NCBI GenBank assembly: GCA_030147425.1 | Contig: JASKZW010000058.1 | Location: forward strand, 1 to 9,390 | Direction of reading: 5' to 3' | Length of the DNA: 9,390 nucleotides | Origin: Tissierellales bacterium | Lineage (GTDB): Bacteria; Bacillota_A; Clostridia; Tissierellales; JASKZW01 | In this document: piece by piece, positions 1 to 7,335 of the stretch | How positions within the stretch are numbered: position 1 is the stretch's first letter | Layout of the letters: the number at the start of each line of letters is the position of its first letter | The notes under the pieces: model-generated | Seen by the model: the letters and a program-made list of their open reading frames with translations, nothing else | Database searches by the model: none | What the model was told of the DNA's origin: nothing | Made by a program: the position numbers and the translations under genes

Positions 1-541
1 TGGCTATCTTCATACCTGTAAAGTCTACTTCTACACTAGATTTAAGATGATTTATATAATGTTCAACAGCTTCACAGTCTTTAATATTTATTCCTACACC
101 TTCTCCTAAAGGTTTTTCAAAGGAATTAAATCCTCTCATTATCAGGTCTTCTATTTCTGACTCTAAAGTATCTCCCAGTTTATAACCATCATTGTTAAAT
201 ACCTTTATTCCATTATATTCAGGTGGATTATGTGACGCAGATACAACTATACCTCCCAAAGCATTGAAATGCCTTACTAAATAAGAAACTGCTGGTGTTG
301 GTACTACTCCTAAAGATACTACATCTACTCCCATCGAACATATACCTGCAACTAATGATGCTTCTAATAAATCCTTAGATCTTCTAGTATCAGTTCCTAT
401 TAATATTTGCTTATTTTCAACCCCACCATTCTTATCTAATAAAATTAAGGCTGTGGCCCTACCTATATTAAAAGCTAAATCTGCTGTTAAAGTTTCATTA
501 GCTACACCTCTAACTCCATCTGTTCCAAATAACTTACTCAA
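1..541 (-). CDS. glmM: Phosphoglucosamine mutase GlmM, N-terminal part (cut by left edge)
   Basis: GlmM interconverts glucosamine-6-phosphate and glucosamine-1-phosphate in the cytoplasm, feeding UDP-GlcNAc for peptidoglycan. About 180 residues of an expected ~450 are visible. The protein opens MSKLFGTDGVRGVANETLT, the standard GlmM N-terminus. The phosphoserine loop GGIVVSASHNPPEYNGIKVF spans residues 97-116, and by family comparison Ser103 is the phosphorylated catalytic serine. There is no usable ATG. The start is TTG at 541-539, with a GGAGG seven bases upstream and an in-frame TAG eight codons before it, so nothing longer is possible from a common start codon. It lies 96 bases downstream of cca, the largest gap in the window, and may have its own weak promoter. 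In many Firmicutes glmM directly follows cdaR; here nearly 8 kb separates them. The identification is firm. Confidence 0.96.
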   Translation of the reverse strand, partial: MSKLFGTDGVRGVANETLTADLAFNIGRATALILLDKNGGVENKQILIGTDTRRSKDLLEASLVAGICSMGVDVVSLGVVPTPAVSYLVRHFNALGGIVVSASHNPPEYNGIKVFNNDGYKLGDTLESEIEDLIMRGFNSFEKPLGEGVGINIKDCEAVEHYINHLKSSVEVDFTGMKIA

Positions 542-548
542 ATCTATG

Positions 549-553
549 CCTCC
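549..553 (-). promoter_or_regulatory. Ribosome-binding site that fixes the TTG start of glmM
   Basis: GGAGG on the minus strand, with a seven-base spacer (CATAGAT) before TTG at 541-539. Because no ATG or GTG lies between the upstream in-frame stop and the conserved KLFGTDGVRG motif, this site decides the start. Confidence 0.8.
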
Positions 554-580
554 AATCTTATTCTAACTAATATAAAGTAA

Positions 581-609
581 ATATTAACACATTGTTTAAA
601 TTCACACAA
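581..609 (-). promoter_or_regulatory. Possible weak promoter for glmM
   Basis: In the 96-base cca-glmM gap, the minus strand reads TTGTGT (609-604), a 17-base spacer, then TAATAT (586-581). The spacing is right for a vegetative sigma factor, but the hexamers match the TTGACA/TATAAT consensus at only about 3 and 4 of 6 positions. The region is very AT-rich, so chance matches are likely. Offered as a candidate only; glmM may simply be read from upstream. Confidence 0.25.
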
Positions 610-637
610 TAAATAGTTTAATTAATATCTTTATAAC

Positions 638-1969
638 TTACAAATACTTATCTTTTACTAGGTCTAAAAGTTTATCCCTATCATTTAAAGAGTTATCTTC
701 CAGTACCCTATCATAGAGAAAATCTAAGATTTCACCTATTATTTTTCCCTGCTCAAATCCTAGATTTATTAGATCCCTTCCATCTATTTTTAACTGTTTT
801 TTATGATAAGTCTCCTTGGAATCTATTATATTTTCTATTTTAGACTTCCTTTTTAGTAGGAAATCTATATCTTCCTTCCTATTATTACTACATCTTACAT
901 CTGCAAGCTGTAGTTTTATTAAATTAAAAATATCTTTCTCACCAAAAGTTCTTATAAGTCTTTTCAAACCCTTTTCCTTTATTTGGTCATGAGCATTCAT
1001 ATGATATCTTATCAGTAAGTCTACATCTTGGATTAGTTTTTTAGGTGAGTTTAATTTTTTAAGGATTTTCTTTGAGATTTTCCTACTCTCATCTGCATGG
1101 CCATAGAAATGTCCTACTCCCTCTTCATCAATAGTAAAGGTTTTTACCTTTCCAATATCATGGAATAAGGCAGCTAATCTTAGGGCTAAGATATTGTCTG
1201 TATTTTCAACCACACATAAACTATGTTCATATACATCATACTTATGATTAGGATTATGCTGTTCAAAACCTATCATATTATATATATCCCTAAATAAAAG
1301 TTTTAATATACCAGTTTCCTTTAAAAGATTAATACCCTTGGAAGGATTGTTTGAAGTCATTATTTTAAAAAACTCATCCCTTACTCTTTCATAGCTTATC
1401 TTATCGAGATTTTGACTTAAGTTTTTCATAGCTATAAAAGTATTCTCTTCTATTCTAAAATCTAATTGGGCTGAAAATCTTACAGCTCTTAAAATCCTAA
1501 GATAGTCTTCACTAAATCTTTTTTTTGGGTCTCCTACTGTTCTTATAATTTTGCTTTCTAAATCCTTCTTCCCTTCAAAAAGATCTATATATCCTTCCCT
1601 TGGATTATATGCTAGGGCATTTATAGTAAAATCCCTTCTTTTTAAATCTTCAGATAAATTCTTAGAGAAGTCTATACTTTCAGGCTTTCTCCCATCCCTA
1701 TATTTTCCATCAAGCCTATATGTAGTTACTTCTACTTTTTCAGACTTATTAATTATAATAACTGTTCCAAATTCTTTACCTACTAATATGGTTTTTTTAT
1801 CTTTGAACATTTCTATCAGCTGATTTGGATGGCAATTTGTAGCTATATCATAGTCTTGAACTTTCCTAGCTATAAGACTATCTCTAACAGCTCCTCCAAC
1901 AAGATAAGCTTCATAACCGAAGCTCTCAAGTCTATCTATTATTTCTTTTACATATACTGGTATATACAT
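638..1969 (-). CDS. cca: CCA-adding tRNA nucleotidyltransferase with HD domain
   Basis: A class II tRNA nucleotidyltransferase / poly(A) polymerase family protein of 443 residues that builds or repairs the 3' CCA end of tRNAs. Visible motifs in order: GGAVRD at 25-30 and the metal-binding DYD at 39-41 (nucleotidyltransferase fold); a full flexible-loop region around 84-105; RRDFTINA at 111-118; and the nucleotide-selecting EDYLR at 154-158. A C-terminal HD domain follows, with H249, H270-D271 and D357, which implies metal-dependent phosphohydrolase chemistry, perhaps on 2',3'-cyclic or 3' phosphates. CC-only enzymes characteristically lack the flexible loop, so its presence argues for full CCA or A addition. 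The start is ATG with AAGGGG five bases upstream. It lies behind a hairpin terminator with no clear promoter between, so it may depend on read-through. Confidence 0.94.
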   Translation of the reverse strand: MYIPVYVKEIIDRLESFGYEAYLVGGAVRDSLIARKVQDYDIATNCHPNQLIEMFKDKKTILVGKEFGTVIIINKSEKVEVTTYRLDGKYRDGRKPESIDFSKNLSEDLKRRDFTINALAYNPREGYIDLFEGKKDLESKIIRTVGDPKKRFSEDYLRILRAVRFSAQLDFRIEENTFIAMKNLSQNLDKISYERVRDEFFKIMTSNNPSKGINLLKETGILKLLFRDIYNMIGFEQHNPNHKYDVYEHSLCVVENTDNILALRLAALFHDIGKVKTFTIDEEGVGHFYGHADESRKISKKILKKLNSPKKLIQDVDLLIRYHMNAHDQIKEKGLKRLIRTFGEKDIFNLIKLQLADVRCSNNRKEDIDFLLKRKSKIENIIDSKETYHKKQLKIDGRDLINLGFEQGKIIGEILDFLYDRVLEDNSLNDRDKLLDLVKDKYL

Positions 1970-1988
1970 TGTAGCCCCTTTCTATTTT

Positions 1989-2020
1989 TTAAAAGCTGAC
2001 TCAAATGAGTCAGCTTTTAA
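1989..2020 (-). terminator. Hairpin terminator after the oxidoreductase operon
   Basis: A perfect inverted repeat begins eight bases after the stop of the gamma-subunit gene: a GCTGACTC/GAGTCAGC core extended by A/T pairs to about 14 base pairs, with a four-base loop. On the minus strand the core is preceded by AAAA and followed by TTTT, then by A's rather than more T's. The short U-tract suggests an intrinsic terminator that may be leaky. The structure is nearly symmetrical, so it could work on either strand, but no plus-strand gene approaches it here. Confidence 0.65.
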
Positions 2021-2027
2021 TTTAAAA

Positions 2028-2567
2028 CTATTTTCTTACGTGCTCTGCTCCTGCTGCTAAAGCTTTTTCATTTATTGGTAGTAAATGCTTTTTGGATTCA
2101 CCAAATACTTTTGTGAAACCTTTAAGTATTGATTCAACATCTACTGTTCCTGATGCTTCTAAATATGCACCTAACATAACCATGTTAGCTACTCTTAAAT
2201 TTCCTAGTTCTTCTGCTATCTCATTTGCTGGTACATAGTAAACATCTATATCATCTCTTTTTGCCTTATCTTCTATTAAAGATGAGTTTATAAATAATTT
2301 TCCACCTTCAACTATATCATCTTCAAATTTATCTAATGAAGGTTTATTCATTACTATAGCTGTTGTAGCATCTACTACTACTGGAGATCCTACATCACTG
2401 CTTGATATTATAACTCCACAGTTTGCAGTTCCTCCACGCATTTCTGGACCATAGGATGGAAGCCAGGAAACATTTCTATTCTCTATCATTCCTGCATAAG
2501 TTAGTAATTGACCTATAGCCATTACCCCTTGTCCACCAAATCCTGCTATAACAATTCTCTCTTCCAT
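2028..2567 (-). CDS. 2-oxoacid:ferredoxin oxidoreductase, gamma subunit
   Basis: A 179-residue gamma (KorC/PorG-type) subunit of a 2-oxoacid:ferredoxin oxidoreductase. The N-terminal GFGGQGV at 9-15 and SYGPEMRGGTANC at 38-50 are the family hallmarks, and the size is normal. By analogy with pyruvate:ferredoxin oxidoreductase, this domain binds the CoA side of the reaction; that role is family knowledge, not visible here. It is the last gene of the alpha-beta-gamma set. Its ATG overlaps the stop of the beta gene by one base (TAATG), and its ribosome-binding site lies inside the beta gene, so translation is probably coupled. A hairpin terminator follows directly. The family is certain; substrate specificity cannot be read from this subunit. 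Confidence 0.93.
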   Translation of the reverse strand: MEERIVIAGFGGQGVMAIGQLLTYAGMIENRNVSWLPSYGPEMRGGTANCGVIISSSDVGSPVVVDATTAIVMNKPSLDKFEDDIVEGGKLFINSSLIEDKAKRDDIDVYYVPANEIAEELGNLRVANMVMLGAYLEASGTVDVESILKGFTKVFGESKKHLLPINEKALAAGAEHVRK

Positions 2568-3319
2568 TAGTCTTCCTCCTCTTCTTCTGGACTTCTAAAG
2601 TTTCCTAGAGGATAATAAGGTATCATATTATCTTCTAACCATCTTAATGCTTCAACTGGTGTTAATCCCCAGTTAGTTGGGCATGTTGATAATACTTCTA
2701 CTATTCCAAATCCTTTTCCTTCAAGTTGAACTTGGAAACATTTCTTTATAGCTTTTTTAGCCTTTCTAATCTCTGCTGGAGTAGTTACTGTTACCCTCTC
2801 AACAAATTTAGCTCCATCTATTGTAGCTAATAACTCGGACATTCTTAAAGGCTTACCACTATGCTCTTCACTTCTTCCTGTAGGAGCTGTAGTAGCTTTT
2901 TGTCCTATAAGAGTAGTAGGCGCCATTTGTCCACCTGTCATACCGTAAATAGCGTTGTTAACGAATATAGTTGAAATTTTTTCACCACGGTGAGCTGCAT
3001 GAACTATCTCAGCTGTACCTATAGACGCTAAGTCACCATCACCTTGATAAGTAAATACAAAATTTTCAGGTCTTACTCTTTTTATACCTGTTGCTACTGC
3101 TGGTGCTCTACCGTGAGCAGCTTCGTGCATGTCACAGTTAAAGTATTTATATGCTAATACTGAACATCCAACTGGCGCTACACCTATCGCCTTGTCTAAT
3201 ACTCCTAATTCTTCTAATGACTCTGCAACTAATTTGTGGATTATACCATGAGTACATCCTGGACAATAGTGAGTTTGCGCATCTGTTAATCCTTTTGATC
3301 TCTCATATACTATAGTCAT
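2567..3319 (-). CDS. vorA: 2-oxoacid:ferredoxin oxidoreductase, beta (thiamine diphosphate) subunit
   Basis: The 250-residue catalytic beta subunit, which holds thiamine diphosphate (ThDP) and passes electrons from the decarboxylated oxoacid to an iron-sulfur cluster. The ThDP/Mg site is GDGD at 93-96, followed by VNNAIYGMTGGQ at 120-131. Cysteines C19 and C22 (CPGC), C52 and C213 have the CxxC...C...C layout of the proximal [4Fe-4S] ligands in archaeal and bacterial beta subunits. The C-terminus is a run of five glutamates plus an aspartate, whose codons also form the ribosome-binding site of the gamma gene. A GGAGGTGAG lies upstream of the start, within the alpha gene, and the start overlaps the alpha stop by one base. 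The symbol assumes the VOR type suggested by the alpha subunit; KorB is the equivalent name for an oxoglutarate enzyme. Confidence 0.93.
   Translation of the reverse strand: MTIVYERSKGLTDAQTHYCPGCTHGIIHKLVAESLEELGVLDKAIGVAPVGCSVLAYKYFNCDMHEAAHGRAPAVATGIKRVRPENFVFTYQGDGDLASIGTAEIVHAAHRGEKISTIFVNNAIYGMTGGQMAPTTLIGQKATTAPTGRSEEHSGKPLRMSELLATIDGAKFVERVTVTTPAEIRKAKKAIKKCFQVQLEGKGFGIVEVLSTCPTNWGLTPVEALRWLEDNMIPYYPLGNFRSPEEEEED
2575..2580 (-). promoter_or_regulatory. Ribosome-binding site for the gamma subunit inside the beta gene
   Basis: AGGAGG sits seven bases before the gamma-subunit ATG at 2567-2565 and falls within the GAA/GAG codons of the beta subunit's acidic C-terminal tail. The same bases therefore encode the tail and load ribosomes for the next gene. 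Confidence 0.75.
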
Positions 3320-4380
3320 TATTTCTCACCTCCATAGATTTTCTTAACCTCATCTATTATTTCACCTGGAGTAGGAATCATTCCACCTGTTCTACCATAG
3401 TGGTATGCAGGGAATTTTCCTTCTACTGCTATTTTAACGTCATCAATCATTTGACCTGTGTTCATTTCTACGTTTAAGGTACCCTTACAGTCTGGGTTAA
3501 TTTTCTTAAATTCATCGTATGGATATGGCCATAAAGTAATTGGTCTTATTAATCCTACTTTATATCCTTCTTCTTCTAATTGAGCTATTGCAGTTTTTGC
3601 TATTCTTGCAGTTGTACCATAAGCTGCTATAACAACATCTGCATCTTCTATATTATATGATTCAACTTTTACTTCATTTTCTTTTATAGCTTGGTATTTC
3701 TTTTGTAGGTGGATATTGTGTGCTTCCAATTCTTCTGCTGCTAAATATAATGAGTTTATTATATTAGGTTTTCTTTTTCCACCAGTTCCTGTAGTAGCCC
3801 AGTCTTTTTCTGGTAATTCTCTTTGTTTAGGCTTGTTAAATACTACAGGCTCCATCATTTGACCGATCATACCGTCCCCAACTATCATAACTGGGTTTCT
3901 GTATTGATCTGCAATGTCAAATCCTTCTATAATTAAGTCTACTAGTTCTTGAACATTAGCTGGTGCTAAAACAACTAGTCTGTAGTCACCATTACCTCCA
4001 CCTCTTGTTGATTGGAAGTAGTCTGTTTGAGATGGTTGGATACTACCTAATCCTGGTCCACCTCTCATTATGTTTACTATAACACAAGGTAATTCAGCCC
4101 CTGCTATATAAGTAATTCCTTCTTGCTTTAATGATATTCCTGGACTTGATGAAGAAGTCATAACTCTAACTCCTGCACCTGCTGCTCCATATACCATGTT
4201 TATAGCAGCTATTTCTGATTCTGCTTGTAGGAAAACTCCTCCTACCTTAGGTAATTCTTTTGACATATATTCAGGTAATTCACTTTGTGGCGTTATAGGA
4301 TAACCAAAAAAGTATTTACACCCTGCCGCTATCGCCGCAGCTCCTATAGCCTCATTACCCTTCATGAGAACTTTTTCCAT
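3319..4380 (-). CDS. vorB: 2-oxoacid:ferredoxin oxidoreductase, alpha subunit (VorB type)
   Basis: A 353-residue alpha subunit, the partner that completes the thiamine-diphosphate active site. Visible motifs: GYPITPQSE at 26-34; QAESEIAAINMVYGAAGAG at 52-70, with a glutamate expected to contact the thiamine ring; TSSSSPGISL at 75-84; and GGPGLGSIQPSQTDYFQ at 107-123. From roughly residue 245 comes the transketolase C-terminal-like domain. The overall sequence is of the kind annotated VorB (3-methyl-2-oxobutanoate, i.e. 2-oxoisovalerate, dehydrogenase) in Clostridia. The reaction yields an acyl-CoA, CO2 and reduced ferredoxin. The neighbouring ptb and buk genes fit a branched-chain acyl-CoA product. 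A 2-oxoglutarate role is the main alternative; an indolepyruvate enzyme is excluded by the short alpha chain. It has a strong AAGGGGAGG before the start. Confidence 0.93.
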   Translation of the reverse strand: MEKVLMKGNEAIGAAAIAAGCKYFFGYPITPQSELPEYMSKELPKVGGVFLQAESEIAAINMVYGAAGAGVRVMTSSSSPGISLKQEGITYIAGAELPCVIVNIMRGGPGLGSIQPSQTDYFQSTRGGGNGDYRLVVLAPANVQELVDLIIEGFDIADQYRNPVMIVGDGMIGQMMEPVVFNKPKQRELPEKDWATTGTGGKRKPNIINSLYLAAEELEAHNIHLQKKYQAIKENEVKVESYNIEDADVVIAAYGTTARIAKTAIAQLEEEGYKVGLIRPITLWPYPYDEFKKINPDCKGTLNVEMNTGQMIDDVKIAVEGKFPAYHYGRTGGMIPTPGEIIDEVKKIYGGEK

Positions 4381-4402
4381 ATATATAACCTCCCCTTAAA
4401 TA

Positions 4403-4633
4403 TTACTCGTTTTTAGTTCTTTCAACTGTTATTACTGAATCTGGACACATGTTTGCACAGTTTGCACATCCTATACATTTATCCATTTCTTCAACATAAG
4501 CTGGATTGTATCCTTTTGCGTTTATTCTATCTCTGTCTAATTTGATTATTTTTAAAGGACATACTGAAACACAAAGTCCACATCCTTTACAATAATCTTC
4601 TGCAAAAGTTACTTTTCCTTGAAATTTTGCCAT
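4403..4633 (-). CDS. Two-cluster 4Fe-4S ferredoxin, delta subunit of the oxidoreductase
   Basis: A 76-residue bacterial-type ferredoxin with two CxxCxxCxxxCP motifs: C15, C18, C21, C25 and C53, C56, C59, C63. By the usual crossed pattern these bind two [4Fe-4S] clusters. It heads the delta-alpha-beta-gamma order typical of four-subunit VOR/KOR enzymes and lies 22 bases before the alpha gene, so it is best read as the integral electron-carrying subunit (VorC/KorD type) that relays electrons to free ferredoxin. A run of AAGGGGGG precedes its ATG by six bases. The segment between the two cluster motifs is about 27 residues, normal for this subunit class. Confident as ferredoxin; slightly less so as a bound subunit rather than a free carrier. 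Confidence 0.93.
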   Translation of the reverse strand: MAKFQGKVTFAEDYCKGCGLCVSVCPLKIIKLDRDRINAKGYNPAYVEEMDKCIGCANCANMCPDSVITVERTKNE

Positions 4634-4654
4634 ATTTAACCCCCCTTACATTTG

Positions 4655-5332
4655 TTAAATCATCCATTCATCCCTCATAAATAATTTTATAGGGAATACT
4701 TCTCCTTCTACATCTTCTGGTATGTCTTCTGCTATTTCTTCTAGTGCTATAATATATTTAACTGGGATATCAGCTTTTTCAGCTAATTCCTCAGCTAATT
4801 TCTGACCTTTCATTACATCTTCTACTGTAGTGCTTTTTAACATATGAGTATTATTTATAATACCTGTTATCTTAGCCCTACTAGTATCTTCTATCTTTCT
4901 AATATATTCTAAAGCCTTGTCAACTGTTTGAGTTTCAGGCCTATTAGCATTTAATACAAAAAACATGTCATAATCTTCTTCTTGGAAAAAATCCTTGAAT
5001 CTACCAAGAGCCCTAGCTCCTACTGGATCTCCTCCAACGTCTATAACTCCTTCATAATTCTCATTTTGAAGTGGCATTATAGTTTCTGCAGCTACTGCTG
5101 GAATATCAACTGCTGAAGCATCTATAGAACTTCCTATTACCTTTATTCCTAAGTCTTCTAATGCTTGCTTCCTTTCCCTACTTCTAAAATATAAATTTAC
5201 TACATCAAGGTCTACTAAAGCTACATTTTTACCTTCTTCTTGTAATTTTACAGCATAATTTACACTAACTTCTGTTTTTCCACTTCCATAATGTCCTACA
5301 AAAAACCTTACCCTTTTATCATTATTTATCAT
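4655..5332 (-). CDS. P-loop nucleotide-binding protein of unknown role (SIMIBI/CobQ-MinD-like fold)
   Basis: A 225-residue P-loop protein without a known function that I can name. Walker A is GHYGSGKT at 13-20. LVDLDVVNLYFRSRE at 39-53 resembles the switch I region of MinD/CobB/ParA-like (SIMIBI) NTPases, VIDVGGDPVG at 96-105 looks like Walker B/switch II, and NNTH at 160-163 may contact the base. The extra lysine of the deviant MinD/ParA Walker A is replaced by H14. The protein has no cysteine at all, so it cannot be an Nbp35/ApbC-type iron-sulfur carrier that uses a CxxC. There is no signal peptide or membrane segment. It lies 16 bases after buk and 21 bases before the ferredoxin gene in the same orientation, so it is co-transcribed with the pathway. 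Assembly, cofactor delivery or regulation of the oxidoreductase are guesses from position only. Confidence 0.85.
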   Translation of the reverse strand: MINNDKRVRFFVGHYGSGKTEVSVNYAVKLQEEGKNVALVDLDVVNLYFRSRERKQALEDLGIKVIGSSIDASAVDIPAVAAETIMPLQNENYEGVIDVGGDPVGARALGRFKDFFQEEDYDMFFVLNANRPETQTVDKALEYIRKIEDTSRAKITGIINNTHMLKSTTVEDVMKGQKLAEELAEKADIPVKYIIALEEIAEDIPEDVEGEVFPIKLFMRDEWMI

Positions 5333-5348
5333 TTAATCACCTATGCCT

Positions 5349-6422
5349 TTAATATTCTTTAGCAGCTTCCTCTTCCCTTAATACTCTTAGTCCTCCTAGA
5401 GCCAATGCATCTAATTCATCTTCTCCTGGGTATATTACAACATCTGCTATAAAGGATACGCTGTCTTTTATCCATCCGGTGAAGTCCTCATCATGAGCAA
5501 TACCACCTGTTAATATTATACCATCTACCTGTCCTTTTAACACTGTGGAAACTGCCCCAATTTCTTTAGATACTTGATAAGCCATAGCTTTATATACTAA
5601 TTCTGCTTCCTTATCTCCATCTTTCATTCTATTGCTTACTTCTAAAGCATCTGTTGTTCCTAAATAAGAAACTAGGCCACCCTTACCTTTTATAAAGGCC
5701 TTCATTTCATCATGGGTATAATCTCCTGAGTAGCACATTTTAACTAAGTCACCTACCGGCAAAGATCCACTTCTTTCTGGTGAAAATGGTCCTTCTCCAT
5801 CTAAGGCATTGGATACATCTACTACCTTACCTTTTTTATGACAACCTACAGATACTCCTCCACCTAAATGGGCAATTATAAGATTTAAGTCTTCATATTT
5901 TTTATCTATAGATTTAGCAAATCTTCTTCCTACTGCCTTTTGGTTTAAAGCATGGAAGATACTCTTTCTTTCTATTTCTTTTAATCCTGATATTCTTGCA
6001 ATCTCTTCCATCTCATCTACTACAACTGGGTCTACAATGAAGGATCTAGCTCCTGCCATATCTCCTATTTCCTTAGCTAAAATTCCTCCTAAGTTAGATG
6101 CATGTTCTCCTGAAACTCCTATTTTTAAGTCTTCTATCATTCTCTCATTAACTTCATAAGTACCGCCTTCAATCGGCTTTAATAAACCACCACGGCCAAC
6201 TACTGCATCCAACTCATCTATTTCTATATTATTTTCTTTTAGAGAATCTATAATTATATCTTTTCTAAACTCATATTGATCAAATATAGTTTCATATTTT
6301 TCTAGTTCTTCAACTGAATGCCTTAAAGTTTTTTCAAAAACTAACTCTTCATTTTCATACACTCCAATTTTATTTGAAGTTGAACCTGGATTTATAACTA
6401 ATATTCTATAAGATTTAGACAT
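5349..6422 (-). CDS. buk: Butyrate kinase (second copy, canonical active site)
   Basis: A 357-residue butyrate kinase of the acetokinase/ASKHA family. It reversibly converts butyryl-phosphate (or isobutyryl/isovaleryl-phosphate) and ADP to the free acid and ATP in the cytoplasm. The length is typical of Buk, shorter than acetate kinase at about 400. Motifs: phosphate-1 loop INPGSTSNK at 10-18; HASNLGG at 107-113; HLGGG at 185-189; [15 protein letters not shown] at 205-219, the usual Buk signature; and LTGGI at 304-308. AAGGAGG lies eight bases before its ATG. It follows ptb by 13 bases and precedes the P-loop gene by 16. It is roughly half identical by eye to the other kinase at 7322-8410. 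Which acid it prefers cannot be told from sequence alone. Confidence 0.95.
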   Translation of the reverse strand: MSKSYRILVINPGSTSNKIGVYENEELVFEKTLRHSVEELEKYETIFDQYEFRKDIIIDSLKENNIEIDELDAVVGRGGLLKPIEGGTYEVNERMIEDLKIGVSGEHASNLGGILAKEIGDMAGARSFIVDPVVVDEMEEIARISGLKEIERKSIFHALNQKAVGRRFAKSIDKKYEDLNLIIAHLGGGVSVGCHKKGKVVDVSNALDGEGPFSPERSGSLPVGDLVKMCYSGDYTHDEMKAFIKGKGGLVSYLGTTDALEVSNRMKDGDKEAELVYKAMAYQVSKEIGAVSTVLKGQVDGIILTGGIAHDEDFTGWIKDSVSFIADVVIYPGEDELDALALGGLRVLREEEAAKEY

Positions 6423-6435
6423 TTACTATTCCTCC

Positions 6436-7335
6436 TTATTTAGATGCCATTAAAGTACTTAATGCTATTGAATATAATTTCGCTTCTTGTCCGTCTGCTC
6501 TTGAAGTTAAAACTATTGGTGCCTTCCCACCTAAGATAATTCCTGCACTCTTAGCTTCTGCAAAATAAGTTAAAGATTTATAAAGAACATTTCCAGCCTC
6601 TATAAAAGGTACTAAAAGAATATCTGCATCTCCTGCAACCTTTCCTTCAATTCCTTTATGTTCTGCTGCTTCTTTTGATATAGCATTATCTAAAGCATAA
6701 GGCCCTTCTACTATACAGTCCTTTATTTCACCTTTTTCATTCATTTCCTTTAATTTTCCTGCATCTACTGTAGCTTCCATACTATCAGATACAGTTTCCT
6801 TAGCCGCTATAACTGCAACCTTTGGTTCTTCTATATCTAAGGAATGGGCTAAAGCCACAGCATTTTCCAGTATACTTTTCTTTTGATCTAGGTTTGGAGC
6901 TATATTCATAGCTGCGTCTGTTACAAAGAATAATTTATGATATGTTTTTACATCAAATACAGCAACATGACTTAGTACATTTCCTGTTCTTAAACCTATT
7001 TCCTTGTCTAGAACCTGTTTCATAATAGTTCCTGTATCTACTAGTCCTTTCATAAGTAAATCTGCTTCTCCATCACTAACCTTTTTTGTAGCAATTCTTG
7101 AAGCCTGAACCTTGTCTTCTTCATCTATAACTTCTACATCTGACAAGTCAAAATTTATGTCCTTGCTTATTTCTCTTATTTTTTCTTCATTTCCTACTAA
7201 AATAGATTTTACTATACCTAGCTCACATGCCTCTTTAACTGCTAAAAGAACTTCCTTGTCTTCAGCCTTGGCAACAGCCATAGTCTTAGGTCCTCTTTTT
7301 TTAGCTAATTCTAGCATTTCATTAAAGTTTTTCAT
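6436..7335 (-). CDS. ptb: Phosphate butyryltransferase
   Basis: A 299-residue phosphate butyryltransferase that exchanges the CoA of butyryl-CoA or a related short or branched acyl-CoA for phosphate, giving the acyl-phosphate used by butyrate kinase. It belongs to the PTA/PTB family. LMKGLVDTG at 94-102, FVTDAAMNIAP at 137-147 and the C-terminal KAPIVLTSRAD at 271-281 are visible, and the ~300-residue length matches Ptb. The start ATG lies 14 bases inside the end of the preceding kinase gene, with GAGGTGG six bases upstream, so translation is likely coupled. It is the only acyl-phosphate-forming enzyme visible and must serve both flanking kinases if they work locally. Clostridial Ptb enzymes accept branched acyl-CoAs, which fits the VorB-type oxidoreductase downstream. 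Confidence 0.96.
   Translation of the reverse strand: MKNFNEMLELAKKRGPKTMAVAKAEDKEVLLAVKEACELGIVKSILVGNEEKIREISKDINFDLSDVEVIDEEDKVQASRIATKKVSDGEADLLMKGLVDTGTIMKQVLDKEIGLRTGNVLSHVAVFDVKTYHKLFFVTDAAMNIAPNLDQKKSILENAVALAHSLDIEEPKVAVIAAKETVSDSMEATVDAGKLKEMNEKGEIKDCIVEGPYALDNAISKEAAEHKGIEGKVAGDADILLVPFIEAGNVLYKSLTYFAEAKSAGIILGGKAPIVLTSRADGQEAKLYSIALSTLMASK

Noticed and set aside
1551..1823. Plus-strand open frame of 90 residues
   Set aside because: It lies entirely antisense to the conserved nucleotidyltransferase domain of cca, has Ser/Leu-rich shadow composition and no recognisable motif.
3319..4380. Indolepyruvate or single-chain pyruvate oxidoreductase
   Set aside because: The indolepyruvate alpha chain is about 600 residues with a fused ferredoxin domain, and single-chain pyruvate enzymes are about 1,150. 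Here alpha, beta, gamma and ferredoxin are separate genes of VOR/KOR size.
4655..5332. MinD/ParA partition ATPase or Nbp35/ApbC iron-sulfur carrier
   Set aside because: The Walker A lacks the deviant lysine of MinD/ParA, there is no ParB/MinE-type neighbour, and the protein has no cysteine for cluster binding.
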